From positions 744,001-808,000 of the forward strand of contig NZ_CP116766.1 of NCBI RefSeq assembly GCF_028463985.1: 64,000 nucleotides of DNA. The letters are read 5' to 3'. The notes under the pieces were generated by a model that was not told the origin of the DNA, ran no database searches, and saw only the letters and a program-made list of their open reading frames with translations. Origin of the DNA: Neisseria lisongii (GTDB taxonomy: Bacteria > Pseudomonadota > Gammaproteobacteria > Burkholderiales > Neisseriaceae). Below are positions 24,201 through 32,606 of this stretch, one piece after another (the first letter of the stretch is position 1; each line of letters opens with the position of its first letter). Made by a program: the position numbers and the translations under genes.

Positions 24201-24872
24201 TTAAATCTGCCAGTCGATTTCGGCAATGCCGTGTTGCTGCAGATAACGGTTGGCCTGTGAAAAGTGTTTGCAGCCGAAGAAACCCCGATAGGCGGAAAGC
24301 GGCGAGGGGTGGGGCGCAGTCAGTACCAAATGGCGGCTGCGGTCGATAAATGCGCCTTTTTTCTGGGCATGGCTGCCCCACAGCATAAAGACAAGGTGTT
24401 GCCGCTGGTCGTTCAGACGGGCGATAACACGGTCGGTGAATTGTTCCCAACCCAGCGGGGCGTGGGAATGGGCGGCTCCGTCCCGGACGGTCAGGACGGT
24501 GTTGAGCAGCAATACGCCTTGTTCCGCCCAATATTGCAGGCAGCCGTGCGGCGGGATTTGGAAGCCGGGAATGTCGTCCGACAATTCTTTGTAAATATTG
24601 ACCAGCGAGGGCGGAATCTGGATGTCGGGGCGGACGGAAAACGCCAAGCCGTGCGCCTGTCCTGCGCCGTGATAGGGGTCTTGCCCCAAAATCACGACTT
24701 TGACCTGCGAGAATTCGGTGGCTTTAAAGGCGTTGAATACGTCTGCGGCGGGCGGGTAAATGATTTGCCCTTGTTCCCGCTCTTGGCGGACGCTTTGGAT
24801 AATGTGTTGGAAATAGGGCTGTTCTTTTTCGTTGCCGATGGCTTCGTGCCAAGTGTGTATGGTCTGTTCCAT
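24201..24872 (-). CDS. ung: Uracil-DNA glycosylase
   Basis: A 223-aa family 1 enzyme that removes uracil from DNA. The catalytic water-activating Asp is in VVILGQDPYHGAGQAHGLAFSV, and the second motif is HPSPLSAYRGFFGC. GVLLLNTVLTVRDG, found in all UNGs, lies between them. It is followed by the shared DUS hairpin and stands alone on its strand. Confidence 0.97.
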   Translation of the reverse strand: MEQTIHTWHEAIGNEKEQPYFQHIIQSVRQEREQGQIIYPPAADVFNAFKATEFSQVKVVILGQDPYHGAGQAHGLAFSVRPDIQIPPSLVNIYKELSDDIPGFQIPPHGCLQYWAEQGVLLLNTVLTVRDGAAHSHAPLGWEQFTDRVIARLNDQRQHLVFMLWGSHAQKKGAFIDRSRHLVLTAPHPSPLSAYRGFFGCKHFSQANRYLQQHGIAEIDWQI

Positions 24873-24893
24873 TGGGGTTGCCGGATTTGCTGA

Positions 24894-24947
24894 TGCCGTC
24901 TGAAAAACAGTTTTTGCGTTGCGGAAACGGTGTTTTCAGACGGCATG
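24894..24947 (-). terminator. DUS pair between trpS and ung
   Basis: ATGCCGTCTGAAAAAC and GTTTTCAGACGGCAT are separated by about 22 bases, just past the trpS stop. Confidence 0.65.
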
Positions 24948-24966
24948 GGTTTTTAATGCGGGCGGA

Positions 24967-25977
24967 TCAGCCCAGTTTGCGGATACCGACTGCGTCCCGT
25001 ACCTGCGCCAAAAATTCTTTGGCTTCGACACGGGCTTTGGCGGCACCGGCCTGCAGAATGTCTTCGATTTGCGCCGGGTTGGCGGTCAGCTCGTTGTAGC
25101 GTTCCCGAGGCTGCGCCAATTCGGCATTGATTTTTGCCGCCAGCAGTTTTTTGGCTTCGCCCCACGCCAGACCTTCGGCAAGCATTTGGGTGAACGCTTC
25201 GGTTTCAGACGGCGTGGCAAAGGCTTTGTAGATTTCAAACAGCGGGCTTTCGTCGGGCTGTTTCGGTTCGCCCGGCTCTTTTATATTGGTGATGATTTTA
25301 TTGACCGATTTTTGGGTTTTTTTGTCGCTTTCCCACAAAGGAATGGTGTTGCCGTAGGATTTGGACATTTTCCGTCCGTCCAAACCGACCAAGAGTTCGA
25401 CGTTTTCATCGATTTTGACTTCGGGTAAAACAAACAGCTCTTTGAAGCGGTGGTTGAATCGTCCGGCAATATCCCGTGCCATTTCAACGTGTTGGATTTG
25501 ATCGCGGCCGACCGGCACTTCGTTGGCTTTAAACATCAAAATATCGGCGGTCATCAGAATCGGGTAGCTGTATAAACCCATTTCCACGCCGAAATCTTGG
25601 TCTTCCTGACCGTTTTCCAAATTTGCCTGTACGGCGGCTTTATAGGCGTGCGCACGGTTCATCAGGCCTTTGGCGGTAATGCAGGTCAGAATCCAGTTTA
25701 ATTCCATGATTTCAGGAATGTCGCTCTGACGGTAAAACGTGGTGCGTTCGGGGTCGAGGCCGCAGGCAAGCCAAGTGGCGGCAACGGCTTGGGTGGATTC
25801 GTGTATCAGCTGCGGCTCGTGGCATTTGATGATGCCGTGGTAATCCGCCAAAAACAGGAAAGATTCGGTGTTACTTTCTTGCGCTGCACGAATGGCCGGG
25901 CGGATTGCGCCGACATAGTTGCCGAGATGGGGAATGCCGGTGGTGGTTACGCCGGTGAGGACACGTTTTTTCGTCAT
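24967..25977 (-). CDS. trpS: Tryptophanyl-tRNA synthetase
   Basis: A 336-aa class I synthetase. The HIGH-like motif is GIPHLGNYVGA near residue 15 and the KMSKS loop is GRKMSKSYGNT near residue 204. Tryptophan pocket residues sit in DQIQHVEMARDIAGRFNH. A DUS inside the coding region (about 25205) encodes TPSETEAF. It is divergent from clpB, with an inverted DUS pair in the shared upstream region. Confidence 0.97.
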   Translation of the reverse strand: MTKKRVLTGVTTTGIPHLGNYVGAIRPAIRAAQESNTESFLFLADYHGIIKCHEPQLIHESTQAVAATWLACGLDPERTTFYRQSDIPEIMELNWILTCITAKGLMNRAHAYKAAVQANLENGQEDQDFGVEMGLYSYPILMTADILMFKANEVPVGRDQIQHVEMARDIAGRFNHRFKELFVLPEVKIDENVELLVGLDGRKMSKSYGNTIPLWESDKKTQKSVNKIITNIKEPGEPKQPDESPLFEIYKAFATPSETEAFTQMLAEGLAWGEAKKLLAAKINAELAQPRERYNELTANPAQIEDILQAGAAKARVEAKEFLAQVRDAVGIRKLG

Positions 25978-26000
25978 GTTTTTTCCTTGTCGAGACGGCA

Positions 26001-26067
26001 GGCCGTCTGAAAATCTAAAAAATAATAGCCTGATTATACCTGATTCCGTTCAATTTTTCAGACGGCA
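26001..26067. other. Wide DUS pair in the trpS-clpB divergent region
   Basis: AGGCCGTCTGAAAATC and TTTTTCAGACGGCAT flank 40 A/T-rich bases. There is no gene end here, so these DUS copies are not terminators and lie instead upstream of two divergent genes. Confidence 0.6.
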
Positions 26068-26171
26068 TTTGTGGCTTGTGGCGAAAAGTTATTCACAGAT
26101 GGAATTGAAATAAATAACGTTGATAAACAATATATTAAATAAAATACAGGCAAAATCGGAAAAATCGGGTG

Positions 26172-26199
26172 TTGAGTTATCCACAGATGTACCTATATA
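26172..26199 (+). promoter_or_regulatory. Putative clpB promoter
   Basis: TTGAGT and CCTATATA are spaced 14-16 bases apart, upstream of clpB. The pair fits sigma-70 loosely. It also resembles the sigma-32 pattern (TTGAA ... CCCCATAT) expected for a heat-shock gene. A second A/T-rich stretch lies just upstream. Confidence 0.35.
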
Positions 26200-26232
26200 G
26201 GGATTAACGAAAAACACACGAGGATACGCAAA

Positions 26233-28806
26233 ATGAGATTGGACAAATTAACCGCAAAATTCCAACAGGCGCTGGCCGACGGCCAGAGTTTGGCCTTGGC
26301 TTCCGATAGCGCCTATTTGGAAGCCGCCCATGTATTGAAAGCCCTGCTGGACAACAACGACAGCGGCGCAGCCGCCCTGCTGGCACACGCAGGCGTGAAT
26401 GTGGCGCAGGTGAAAAACCGGCTGCAGCAGTTGCTGAGCGCATTGCCGAAAATATCCGGCAACGGCGGCGACATCATGCCGAGCCGTGAATTGCAGGCGG
26501 TGCTGAACCTGACCGACAAAGCCGCCGCCAAGCGGGGCGATGCCTATATTGCCAGCGAATTATTTTTGTTGGCACTGGTTCAGCAAAACGATACCGCCGG
26601 CAAACTGTTAAAAGAGGCCGGCGCTACCGAACAGAATATCAATGCAGCGATTGACAGCATCAGAGGAGGACAAACCGTGAACGATGCCAATGCGGAAGAT
26701 CAACGTGAAGCGCTGAAAAAATATACTTTGGATTTAACCCAACGGGCCAGAGACGGCAAACTTGATCCGGTAATCGGGCGTGATGACGAAATCCGTCGGG
26801 CGATTCAGGTATTGCAACGCCGCACCAAAAACAATCCGGTGTTAATTGGCGAGCCGGGCGTGGGCAAAACGGCGATTGTCGAAGGTTTGGCACAACGAAT
26901 GGTTAATGGAGAAGTACCGGAAAGTCTGCGCAACAAACGCCTGCTGGTGTTGGATTTGGCGGCTCTGATTGCCGGTGCCAAATACCGCGGCGAATTTGAA
27001 GAACGCCTGAAAAGTGTGCTGAATGATTTGGCGAAAGATGACGGCAACACATTAATTTTTATCGATGAAATCCACACTCTGGTCGGTGCGGGCAAAAGCG
27101 ACGGCGCAATGGATGCCGGCAACATGCTGAAACCGGCGCTGGCACGGGGCGAATTGCACTGTATCGGTGCGACCACTTTGGACGAATACCGCCAATACAT
27201 TGAAAAAGACGCCGCACTCGAACGCCGCTTCCAAAAAGTATTGGTTGGCGAACCGAGCGTGGAAGACACCGTTGCCATTTTGCGCGGGCTGCAGGAGCGT
27301 TACGAAATCCACCACGGCATTGACATTACCGACCCGGCGATTGTCGCCGCCGCCGAATTGAGCGACCGCTACATTACCGACCGCTTTTTGCCTGATAAAG
27401 CGATTGATTTGATTGACGAAGCCGCTAGCCGCATCAAAATGGAACTGGATTCCAAACCGGAGCAGATGGACAAACTCGACCGCCGCATTATCCAGTTGAA
27501 AATGGAAAAAATGCACGTTGAGAAAGAAAGCGACGAAGCCAGCAAAAAACGTTTGGAATTGATTGACAGCGAAATCGACACCCTGCAAAAAGAATATGCC
27601 GATTTGGACGAAATCTGGAAAGCCGAAAAAGCCGCATCTTCCAGTTCTGCGGATATTAAAAAACAACTCGATGATTTGAAAGTGAAAATCGAGCAGGCCA
27701 AACGCAGCGGCGATTATGCCAAAGCGTCCGAACTGGAATACGGCGAATTACCGAAACTGAGTGCGCAGCTTCAGGCAGCGGAAAGCAGCCAGCAAGGCAA
27801 AAAAGCCAACACACTGTTCCGAACCGAAGTCGGCGCAGACGAAGTGGCCGAAATCGTGTCCCGCATGACCGGCATTCCCGTTGCCAAAATGATGGAAGGC
27901 GAACGTGAAAAACTGCTGAAAATGGAAGAAGTATTGCACCAACGTGTGGTCGGACAAGACGAAGCCGTGCGCGCTGTTGCCGATGCCATCCGCCGCAGCC
28001 GCAGCGGTTTGGCAGACCCGAATAAACCTTACGGCAGCTTCCTGTTTTTAGGTCCGACCGGCGTGGGCAAAACCGAATTGTGCAAAACGCTGGCAGGCTT
28101 TCTGTTTGACAGCGAAGACCATTTAATCCGCATCGATATGTCGGAATATATGGAAAAACACAGCATCGCCCGCCTGATTGGTGCGCCTCCGGGCTATGTC
28201 GGCTACGAAGAGGGCGGTTATCTCACCGAACAAGTGCGCCGCAAACCATACAGCGTAATTCTGCTTGATGAAGTAGAAAAAGCCCACCCTGATGTGTTCA
28301 ACATCCTGCTGCAAGTATTGGACGACGGCCGCCTGACCGACGGACAAGGCCGCACGGTGGATTTCAAAAACACCGTGGTGGTGATGACTTCCAACATCGG
28401 CAGCCAACATATCCAGCAAATGGGTACCGCCGATTATGCCGCACTCAAAGAGGTGGTGATGGACGACGTGAAAGAACATTTCCGTCCCGAACTGATTAAC
28501 CGCATTGACGAAGTGGTCGTGTTCCACGGTTTGGGTCAGGAACACATCCGCAGCATCGCCCGAATCCAACTGCGCAGCCTGCAAAAACGCCTTGCCGCAC
28601 AAAACCTGAACTTAAACGTTTCCGATGCCGCACTCGACATCATCGCCCAAGCCGGTTTCGACCCAATTTACGGCGCCCGCCCGCTCAAACGGGCGATTCA
28701 GTCCGAAATCGAAAACCCACTCGCCAAAGCCCTGCTCTCCGGCCGCTACGCACCGGAAAGCGACATCAAAGTAGAAGCCGACAATGGCAGACTGGTATTT
28801 GCCTGA
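26233..28806 (+). CDS. clpB: ATP-dependent disaggregase ClpB
   Basis: An 857-aa Hsp100 that with DnaK rescues aggregated proteins. Domains in order: N domain (1-145), first AAA+ with Walker A GEPGVGKT near 206, the coiled-coil middle domain (about 400-525, rich in Lys/Glu), second AAA+ with GPTGVGKT near 606 and the C-terminal small domain with GARPLKRAIQ. GAGKSDGAMDAGN follows the first Walker B (LIFIDEIHTLV). GAGGA-type ribosome site precedes the ATG. No ClpP-binding loop is expected or seen. Confidence 0.97.
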   Translation: MRLDKLTAKFQQALADGQSLALASDSAYLEAAHVLKALLDNNDSGAAALLAHAGVNVAQVKNRLQQLLSALPKISGNGGDIMPSRELQAVLNLTDKAAAKRGDAYIASELFLLALVQQNDTAGKLLKEAGATEQNINAAIDSIRGGQTVNDANAEDQREALKKYTLDLTQRARDGKLDPVIGRDDEIRRAIQVLQRRTKNNPVLIGEPGVGKTAIVEGLAQRMVNGEVPESLRNKRLLVLDLAALIAGAKYRGEFEERLKSVLNDLAKDDGNTLIFIDEIHTLVGAGKSDGAMDAGNMLKPALARGELHCIGATTLDEYRQYIEKDAALERRFQKVLVGEPSVEDTVAILRGLQERYEIHHGIDITDPAIVAAAELSDRYITDRFLPDKAIDLIDEAASRIKMELDSKPEQMDKLDRRIIQLKMEKMHVEKESDEASKKRLELIDSEIDTLQKEYADLDEIWKAEKAASSSSADIKKQLDDLKVKIEQAKRSGDYAKASELEYGELPKLSAQLQAAESSQQGKKANTLFRTEVGADEVAEIVSRMTGIPVAKMMEGEREKLLKMEEVLHQRVVGQDEAVRAVADAIRRSRSGLADPNKPYGSFLFLGPTGVGKTELCKTLAGFLFDSEDHLIRIDMSEYMEKHSIARLIGAPPGYVGYEEGGYLTEQVRRKPYSVILLDEVEKAHPDVFNILLQVLDDGRLTDGQGRTVDFKNTVVVMTSNIGSQHIQQMGTADYAALKEVVMDDVKEHFRPELINRIDEVVVFHGLGQEHIRSIARIQLRSLQKRLAAQNLNLNVSDAALDIIAQAGFDPIYGARPLKRAIQSEIENPLAKALLSGRYAPESDIKVEADNGRLVFA

Positions 28807-28840
28807 AATCCGGCGTGAAACGGGTTAAAGAGAAACCGAT

Positions 28841-28873
28841 AAAAAATCCCGCCCGAAAGAGCGGGATTTTTTT
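28841..28873 (+). terminator. Rho-independent terminator of clpB
   Basis: AAAATCCCGC and GCGGGATTTT pair across an eight-base loop and are followed by TTT. It is a classical stem without DUS. A separate DUS pair follows at 28919-28960. Confidence 0.9.
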
Positions 28874-28918
28874 GGGTTGATGGTTTGGGTAGAAATTTCT
28901 TTGATGATTGTGAAAACA

Positions 28919-28960
28919 GGCCGTCTGAAAATAGCTAAACCAAGCATTTTCAGACGGCTT
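28919..28960 (-). terminator. DUS hairpin on the glyA side
   Basis: AGGCCGTCTGAAAATAGC faces GCATTTTCAGACGGCTT between clpB and the convergent glyA gene. Confidence 0.65.
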
Positions 28961-29015
28961 TGTTTGCCGGTTTAATCCGGTTTTATCATAAGTGGAAGGA
29001 TATCCGGCTGTGTTT

Positions 29016-30266
29016 TTATGCGCCGTAAACCGGATTTTTTTCGCAGAGTTCGGCGATTTGTTCGCGGACTTTGCTCAGGTTGGCTTCGTCTTCCGGATTG
29101 TCCAAGACATCGGCTACCAAGTTTGCCAGTTTGCGGGCATCGTCTTCGTTGAAGCCCCGGCTGGTGATGGCGGAAGCGCCGATGCGGATGCCGGAGGTAA
29201 TGAACGGTTTTTCAGGGTCGTTCGGAATGGCGTTTTTGTTGACGGTGATGTGTGCCAGACCTAAAGCGGCTTCGGCGGCTTTGCCGGTGATTTTTTTCGG
29301 TTGCAAATCAACTAGGAAAACGTGGCTTTCGGTGCGGCCGGATACGATGCGCAGACCCCGTTTGAGCAGTTCTTCCGCCATGGCTGCGGCGTTGATTTTG
29401 ACCTGTTTGGCGTATTCTTTGAATTCGGGTTGCAGCGCTTCTTTGAAGGCAACGGCTTTGGCGGCGATAACGTGCATCAGCGGGCCGCCTTGCAGGCTTG
29501 GGAAGATGGAAGAATTGAGTGCTTTGGCGTGTTCTTCGCTGCGGCACAAAATCACGCCGCCGCGGGGGCCGCGCAGGGTTTTGTGGGTGGTGGTGGTCAC
29601 GAAATCGGCAAACGGTACGGGGCTTGGGTATTCGCCGCCTGCAATCAGGCCGGCGTAGTGTGCCATATCGACGAAGAGGTATGCGCCTACTTTGTCGGCG
29701 ATTTCTCGGAATTTGCCCCAGTCGATTTCCAAGGCGTAGGAAGATGCGCCGGCGACAATCATTTTTGGTTTGTGTTCGAGCGCCAGGCGTTCTACTTCGG
29801 CGTAGTCCAACACTTCGTTTTCGTCCAAGCCGTAGGTAATGGCATTATAGAGTTTGCCGGAAATATTGACGCTGGCTCCGTGGGTGAGGTGGCCGCCGTG
29901 TGCCAGACTCATGCCTAAAATGGTATCGCCCGGTTTCAATACGGCGGCGTAAACGGCTTGGTTGGCTTGCGATCCGGAATGGGGTTGGACGTTGGCGTAT
30001 TCTGCGCCGAACAGTTTTTTCACTCGGTCGATGGCGAGCTGTTCGACTACATCGACGTGTTCGCAGCCGCCGTAGTAGCGTTTGCCCGGGTAGCCTTCGG
30101 CGTATTTGTTGGTTAGTTGTGAGCCTTGGGCTTCCATCACGGCGCAGCTGACGTAGTTTTCCGAAGCAATCAGTTCAACGTGGTCTTGCTGGCGCTGTAC
30201 TTCATCGGCAATGGCGGCGGCCAGTTCCGGATCGTATTTTTCGATGGTTACGCTTTTTGAAAACAT
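29016..30266 (-). CDS. glyA: Serine hydroxymethyltransferase
   Basis: A 416-aa PLP enzyme that converts serine and THF to glycine and methylene-THF. The PLP lysine is in VVTTTTHKTLRGPRGG, and ENYVS and GYPGKRYYGG lie in the N-terminal half. The start MFSKSVTIEKYD is supported by AAGGAT eight bases upstream; longer frames are rejected. Its own promoter is visible. It feeds one-carbon units to purine, thymidine and methionine synthesis. Confidence 0.97.
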   Translation of the reverse strand: MFSKSVTIEKYDPELAAAIADEVQRQQDHVELIASENYVSCAVMEAQGSQLTNKYAEGYPGKRYYGGCEHVDVVEQLAIDRVKKLFGAEYANVQPHSGSQANQAVYAAVLKPGDTILGMSLAHGGHLTHGASVNISGKLYNAITYGLDENEVLDYAEVERLALEHKPKMIVAGASSYALEIDWGKFREIADKVGAYLFVDMAHYAGLIAGGEYPSPVPFADFVTTTTHKTLRGPRGGVILCRSEEHAKALNSSIFPSLQGGPLMHVIAAKAVAFKEALQPEFKEYAKQVKINAAAMAEELLKRGLRIVSGRTESHVFLVDLQPKKITGKAAEAALGLAHITVNKNAIPNDPEKPFITSGIRIGASAITSRGFNEDDARKLANLVADVLDNPEDEANLSKVREQIAELCEKNPVYGA

Positions 30267-30343
30267 ATTTCGGTATCCTTTGCAGGTGGGATAGGGTCGG
30301 AGAAACGCCGGAGGGTTGCGGCAAGCGCAGTCCGGGGCGGAAA

Positions 30344-30378
30344 ATTGACAATGTACCAAATCCGCCGAAATTGTCAAT
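30344..30378 (-). promoter_or_regulatory. glyA promoter within an inverted repeat
   Basis: On the minus strand TTGACA (30372-30377) is 16 bases from TACATT (30350-30355). The two elements lie within a perfect inverted repeat, ATTGACAAT (30344-30352) and ATTGTCAAT (30370-30378), which could be an operator for a dimeric regulator. Confidence 0.55.
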
Positions 30379-30425
30379 AATAAAAAGGCGTGCCGGATGG
30401 CGGTGCGTCTGTCGGCGGGAAAACG

Positions 30426-30454
30426 TTGGAATAAACGGCGCTCTTTGCTATAAT
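30426..30454 (+). promoter_or_regulatory. Promoter of the DUF465 gene
   Basis: TTGGAA and TATAAT are spaced exactly 17 bases apart. Transcription would start near 30461, leaving a leader of about 85 bases before the ATG. Confidence 0.65.
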
Positions 30455-30544
30455 GAATGCAGACAATGATTTTAATTTTTGCGTGGCGATGGTTCACGAC
30501 AATATTTTTGTTGTTTTTTCTTTAACTTTGAGAGGAAGACGATT

Positions 30545-30769
30545 ATGTTTCCAGAATACCGCGAATTGATCAGCAAATTAAAACAAGAAGATGCGCATTT
30601 TGCTCGCTTGTTTAACGAGCATAATGAGTTGGACGACAAAATTACCGGTTTGGAAAACAATCCGGTAACTGCCAGCACGGTAGAAGCCGGCATTGAAGAG
30701 CTGAAAAAAGCCAAGCTGAAGCTGAAAGACGAGCTGTATGCTTTGCTGCTGAAGGCTTCCGGTAAATAA
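30545..30769 (+). CDS. YdcH/DUF465-family small coiled-coil protein
   Basis: A 74-aa cytoplasmic protein starting MFPEYRELISKLKQED, with the family pattern HFARLFNEHNELDDKI followed by LKKAKLKLKDELYALL. It is predicted to be almost wholly alpha-helical. The function of the family is unknown. GAGAGGAAG about seven bases before the ATG is a good ribosome site; a longer frame beginning at 30479 lacks one. It has its own promoter and terminator. Confidence 0.88.
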   Translation: MFPEYRELISKLKQEDAHFARLFNEHNELDDKITGLENNPVTASTVEAGIEELKKAKLKLKDELYALLLKASGK

Positions 30770-30782
30770 GCCGAATGTTTTT

Positions 30783-30813
30783 GAAAACCGCTTCTTTTTA
30801 AGAGGCGGTTTTT
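30783..30813 (+). terminator. Terminator of the DUF465 gene
   Basis: GAAAACCGCTTC and GAGGCGGTTTTT flank a short T/A loop, with T-rich DNA after the stem. A DUS hairpin (30822-30861) follows. The remaining bases up to maeB hold a leader region. Confidence 0.8.
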
Positions 30814-30821
30814 GTTTGTCA

Positions 30822-30861
30822 GGCCGTCTGAAAAACGGGGGTTGGTTTTCAGACGGCCTTT
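30822..30861 (+). terminator. DUS hairpin downstream of the DUF465 gene
   Basis: AGGCCGTCTGAAAAAC and GGTTTTCAGACGGCCTTTT form a strong stem and T-tail directly after the conventional terminator. Confidence 0.7.
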
Positions 30862-31028
30862 TACTGTATTTGTATTTTGTTTGAAATTGAACTATTTTTG
30901 CCGGATAGGGCGGGGATAGGTTTGCGCTGCGGCAAAAAAGTCCGCAATCATGCCTGTTTCACGCAATTTGCGGTAGGCAGCGTTTCCCAATGCGTGTTAG
31001 AATAAATACCCTTGTTATCCCGACCTTT

Positions 31029-31046
31029 TGTGGCTGGGCAGCCACA
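31029..31046 (+). promoter_or_regulatory. Leader hairpin before the malic enzyme gene
   Basis: TGTGGCT and AGCCACA form a perfect 7-bp stem with a four-base loop, about 43 bases before the ATG and about 25 bases after a TAGAAT -10-like hexamer (30998-31003). It has no U-tract, so it is more likely an mRNA-stabilising or regulatory hairpin than a terminator. Confidence 0.4.
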
Positions 31047-31088
31047 CGGATACTCGGATTGGATACTTATTGTCATGAGGACGAATAC

Positions 31089-32369
31089 ATGGAAAACTCA
31101 CTGAAAGAAGCTGCACTGCATTTTCACGAATTTCCGGTAGCGGGCAAAATTTCCGTTACCCCGACCAAATCGCTGGCAACCGCCCAAGATTTGGCGCTGG
31201 CCTATTCGCCGGGTGTGGCCGCCCCTTGTCTGGAAATCCACGACAATCCTGCCAATGCCTATAAATACACTGCAAAAGGCAATCTGGTTGCCGTAATTTC
31301 CAACGGCACGGCGGTATTGGGCTTGGGCAACATCGGTGCGCTGGCGGGCAAGCCGGTTATGGAAGGCAAAGGCGTTTTGTTTAAAAAATTCGCCGGTGTT
31401 GATGTGTTCGACATCGAAATCGACGAAAAAGATCCGCAAAAACTGGTGGACATCATCGCCGCATTAGAGCCGACTTTCGGCGGCATCAATTTGGAAGACA
31501 TCAAAGCGCCGGAATGTTTCTTTATCGAGCAGGAATTGAAAAAACGCTGCAAAATTCCGGTATTCCACGACGACCAACACGGTACGGCCATCATCACTGC
31601 CGCTGCGGTACTCAACGCCCTGCGTCTGACCGGCCGAAACATCGCCGAAGCCACGCTGGTATGTTCCGGTGCCGGTGCCGCTGCGATTGCCTGCCTGAAC
31701 CAGTTGCTGGCATTGGGTCTGAAACGTGAAAACGTAACCGTTTGCGATTCCAAAGGCGTGATTTACAAAACCCGTGAAGACAAAGACCGTATGGACGAGT
31801 CTAAACAGTTTTATGCGATTGACGACAACGGCCAACGCAACCTCGCCGATGCCGTGCAAGGCAAAGACATTTTCCTTGGCTTGTCGGGCGCTAATCTGCT
31901 GACTCCGGAAATGCTCAACACCATGAATGCCAAACCGATTGTGTTTGCCATGGCCAACCCGAATCCTGAAATTCTGCCGCCGCTGGCAAAAGCGACCCGT
32001 GCCGATGTGGTGATCGGTACCGGCCGTTCAGATTTCCCGAACCAAGTCAATAATGTATTGTGCTTCCCGTTTATCTTCCGCGGTGCGTTAGATGTCGGCG
32101 CAACCACCATTAACGAAGAAATGAAACTTGCCTGCGTACACGCATTGGCGGATTTGGCAACCGAAGAGGTCAGCGAAGAAGTGATTGCTGCTTACGGTAA
32201 AAAATTCGAATTCGGCGCAGATTATCTGATTCCGACTCCGTTCGATTCCCGCCTGCTGCCCCGTGTTGCCGCTGCAACCGCCAAAGCAGCCATGGAAAGC
32301 GGCGTTGCGACCCGTCCGATCGAAGACTTGGACGCTTACCAAGCCCGCTTGGCCGAGATGAAACTGTAA
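31089..32369 (+). CDS. Malic enzyme (NADP/NAD-dependent oxidoreductase), short form
   Basis: A 426-aa enzyme that oxidatively decarboxylates malate to pyruvate. The N-terminal part has TKSLATAQDLALAYSPGVAAPC, the metal site lies in NLEDIKAPECF and VFHDDQHGTAII, and the nucleotide fold is VCSGAGAAAIACL. It matches the first half of MaeB but lacks the phosphotransacetylase-like C-terminal domain, so allosteric control by acetyl-CoA should differ. The start MENSLKEAALHFH has GAGGA seven bases upstream. Cofactor choice is not certain from reading. Confidence 0.94.
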   Translation: MENSLKEAALHFHEFPVAGKISVTPTKSLATAQDLALAYSPGVAAPCLEIHDNPANAYKYTAKGNLVAVISNGTAVLGLGNIGALAGKPVMEGKGVLFKKFAGVDVFDIEIDEKDPQKLVDIIAALEPTFGGINLEDIKAPECFFIEQELKKRCKIPVFHDDQHGTAIITAAAVLNALRLTGRNIAEATLVCSGAGAAAIACLNQLLALGLKRENVTVCDSKGVIYKTREDKDRMDESKQFYAIDDNGQRNLADAVQGKDIFLGLSGANLLTPEMLNTMNAKPIVFAMANPNPEILPPLAKATRADVVIGTGRSDFPNQVNNVLCFPFIFRGALDVGATTINEEMKLACVHALADLATEEVSEEVIAAYGKKFEFGADYLIPTPFDSRLLPRVAAATAKAAMESGVATRPIEDLDAYQARLAEMKL

Positions 32370-32484
32370 AACCGCATTTGGCGGAAACTATACGCCGAAA
32401 CCGCAGCAATGCCTGCCGTTTCGGCGTTTTTCAATAAATCATGCCGCCTGTATTTTAATTTGTGATAAAAATCGGTACACTAGC

Positions 32485-32520
32485 AAGGCCGTCTGAAAAT
32501 ATTGTTTTTCAGACGGCCTT
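32485..32520 (+). terminator. DUS hairpin after the malic enzyme gene
   Basis: AAGGCCGTCTGAAAA and TTTTCAGACGGCCTT pair across six bases. Confidence 0.75.
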
Positions 32521-32606
32521 CAAACAATAGCTGCTGCCGTCATTGCGCCGGTAGTGTGAGCCGTCAGCGTCATTGCGCCGCTGTCAAATGAAAAGAATGG
32601 ATAAAA

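Noticed and set aside
26172..26199. Firm sigma-32 promoter for clpB
   Set aside because: The -10 lacks the CCCC run of the consensus, so only a tentative promoter is reported.
30990..31088. Riboswitch upstream of the malic enzyme gene
   Set aside because: Only one short hairpin is present and no known riboswitch motif is recognised.
32521..32606. Repeated CGTCATTGCGCCG upstream of bioB as a regulator site
   Set aside because: Two imperfect copies only, without dyad symmetry or known match to a BirA site.
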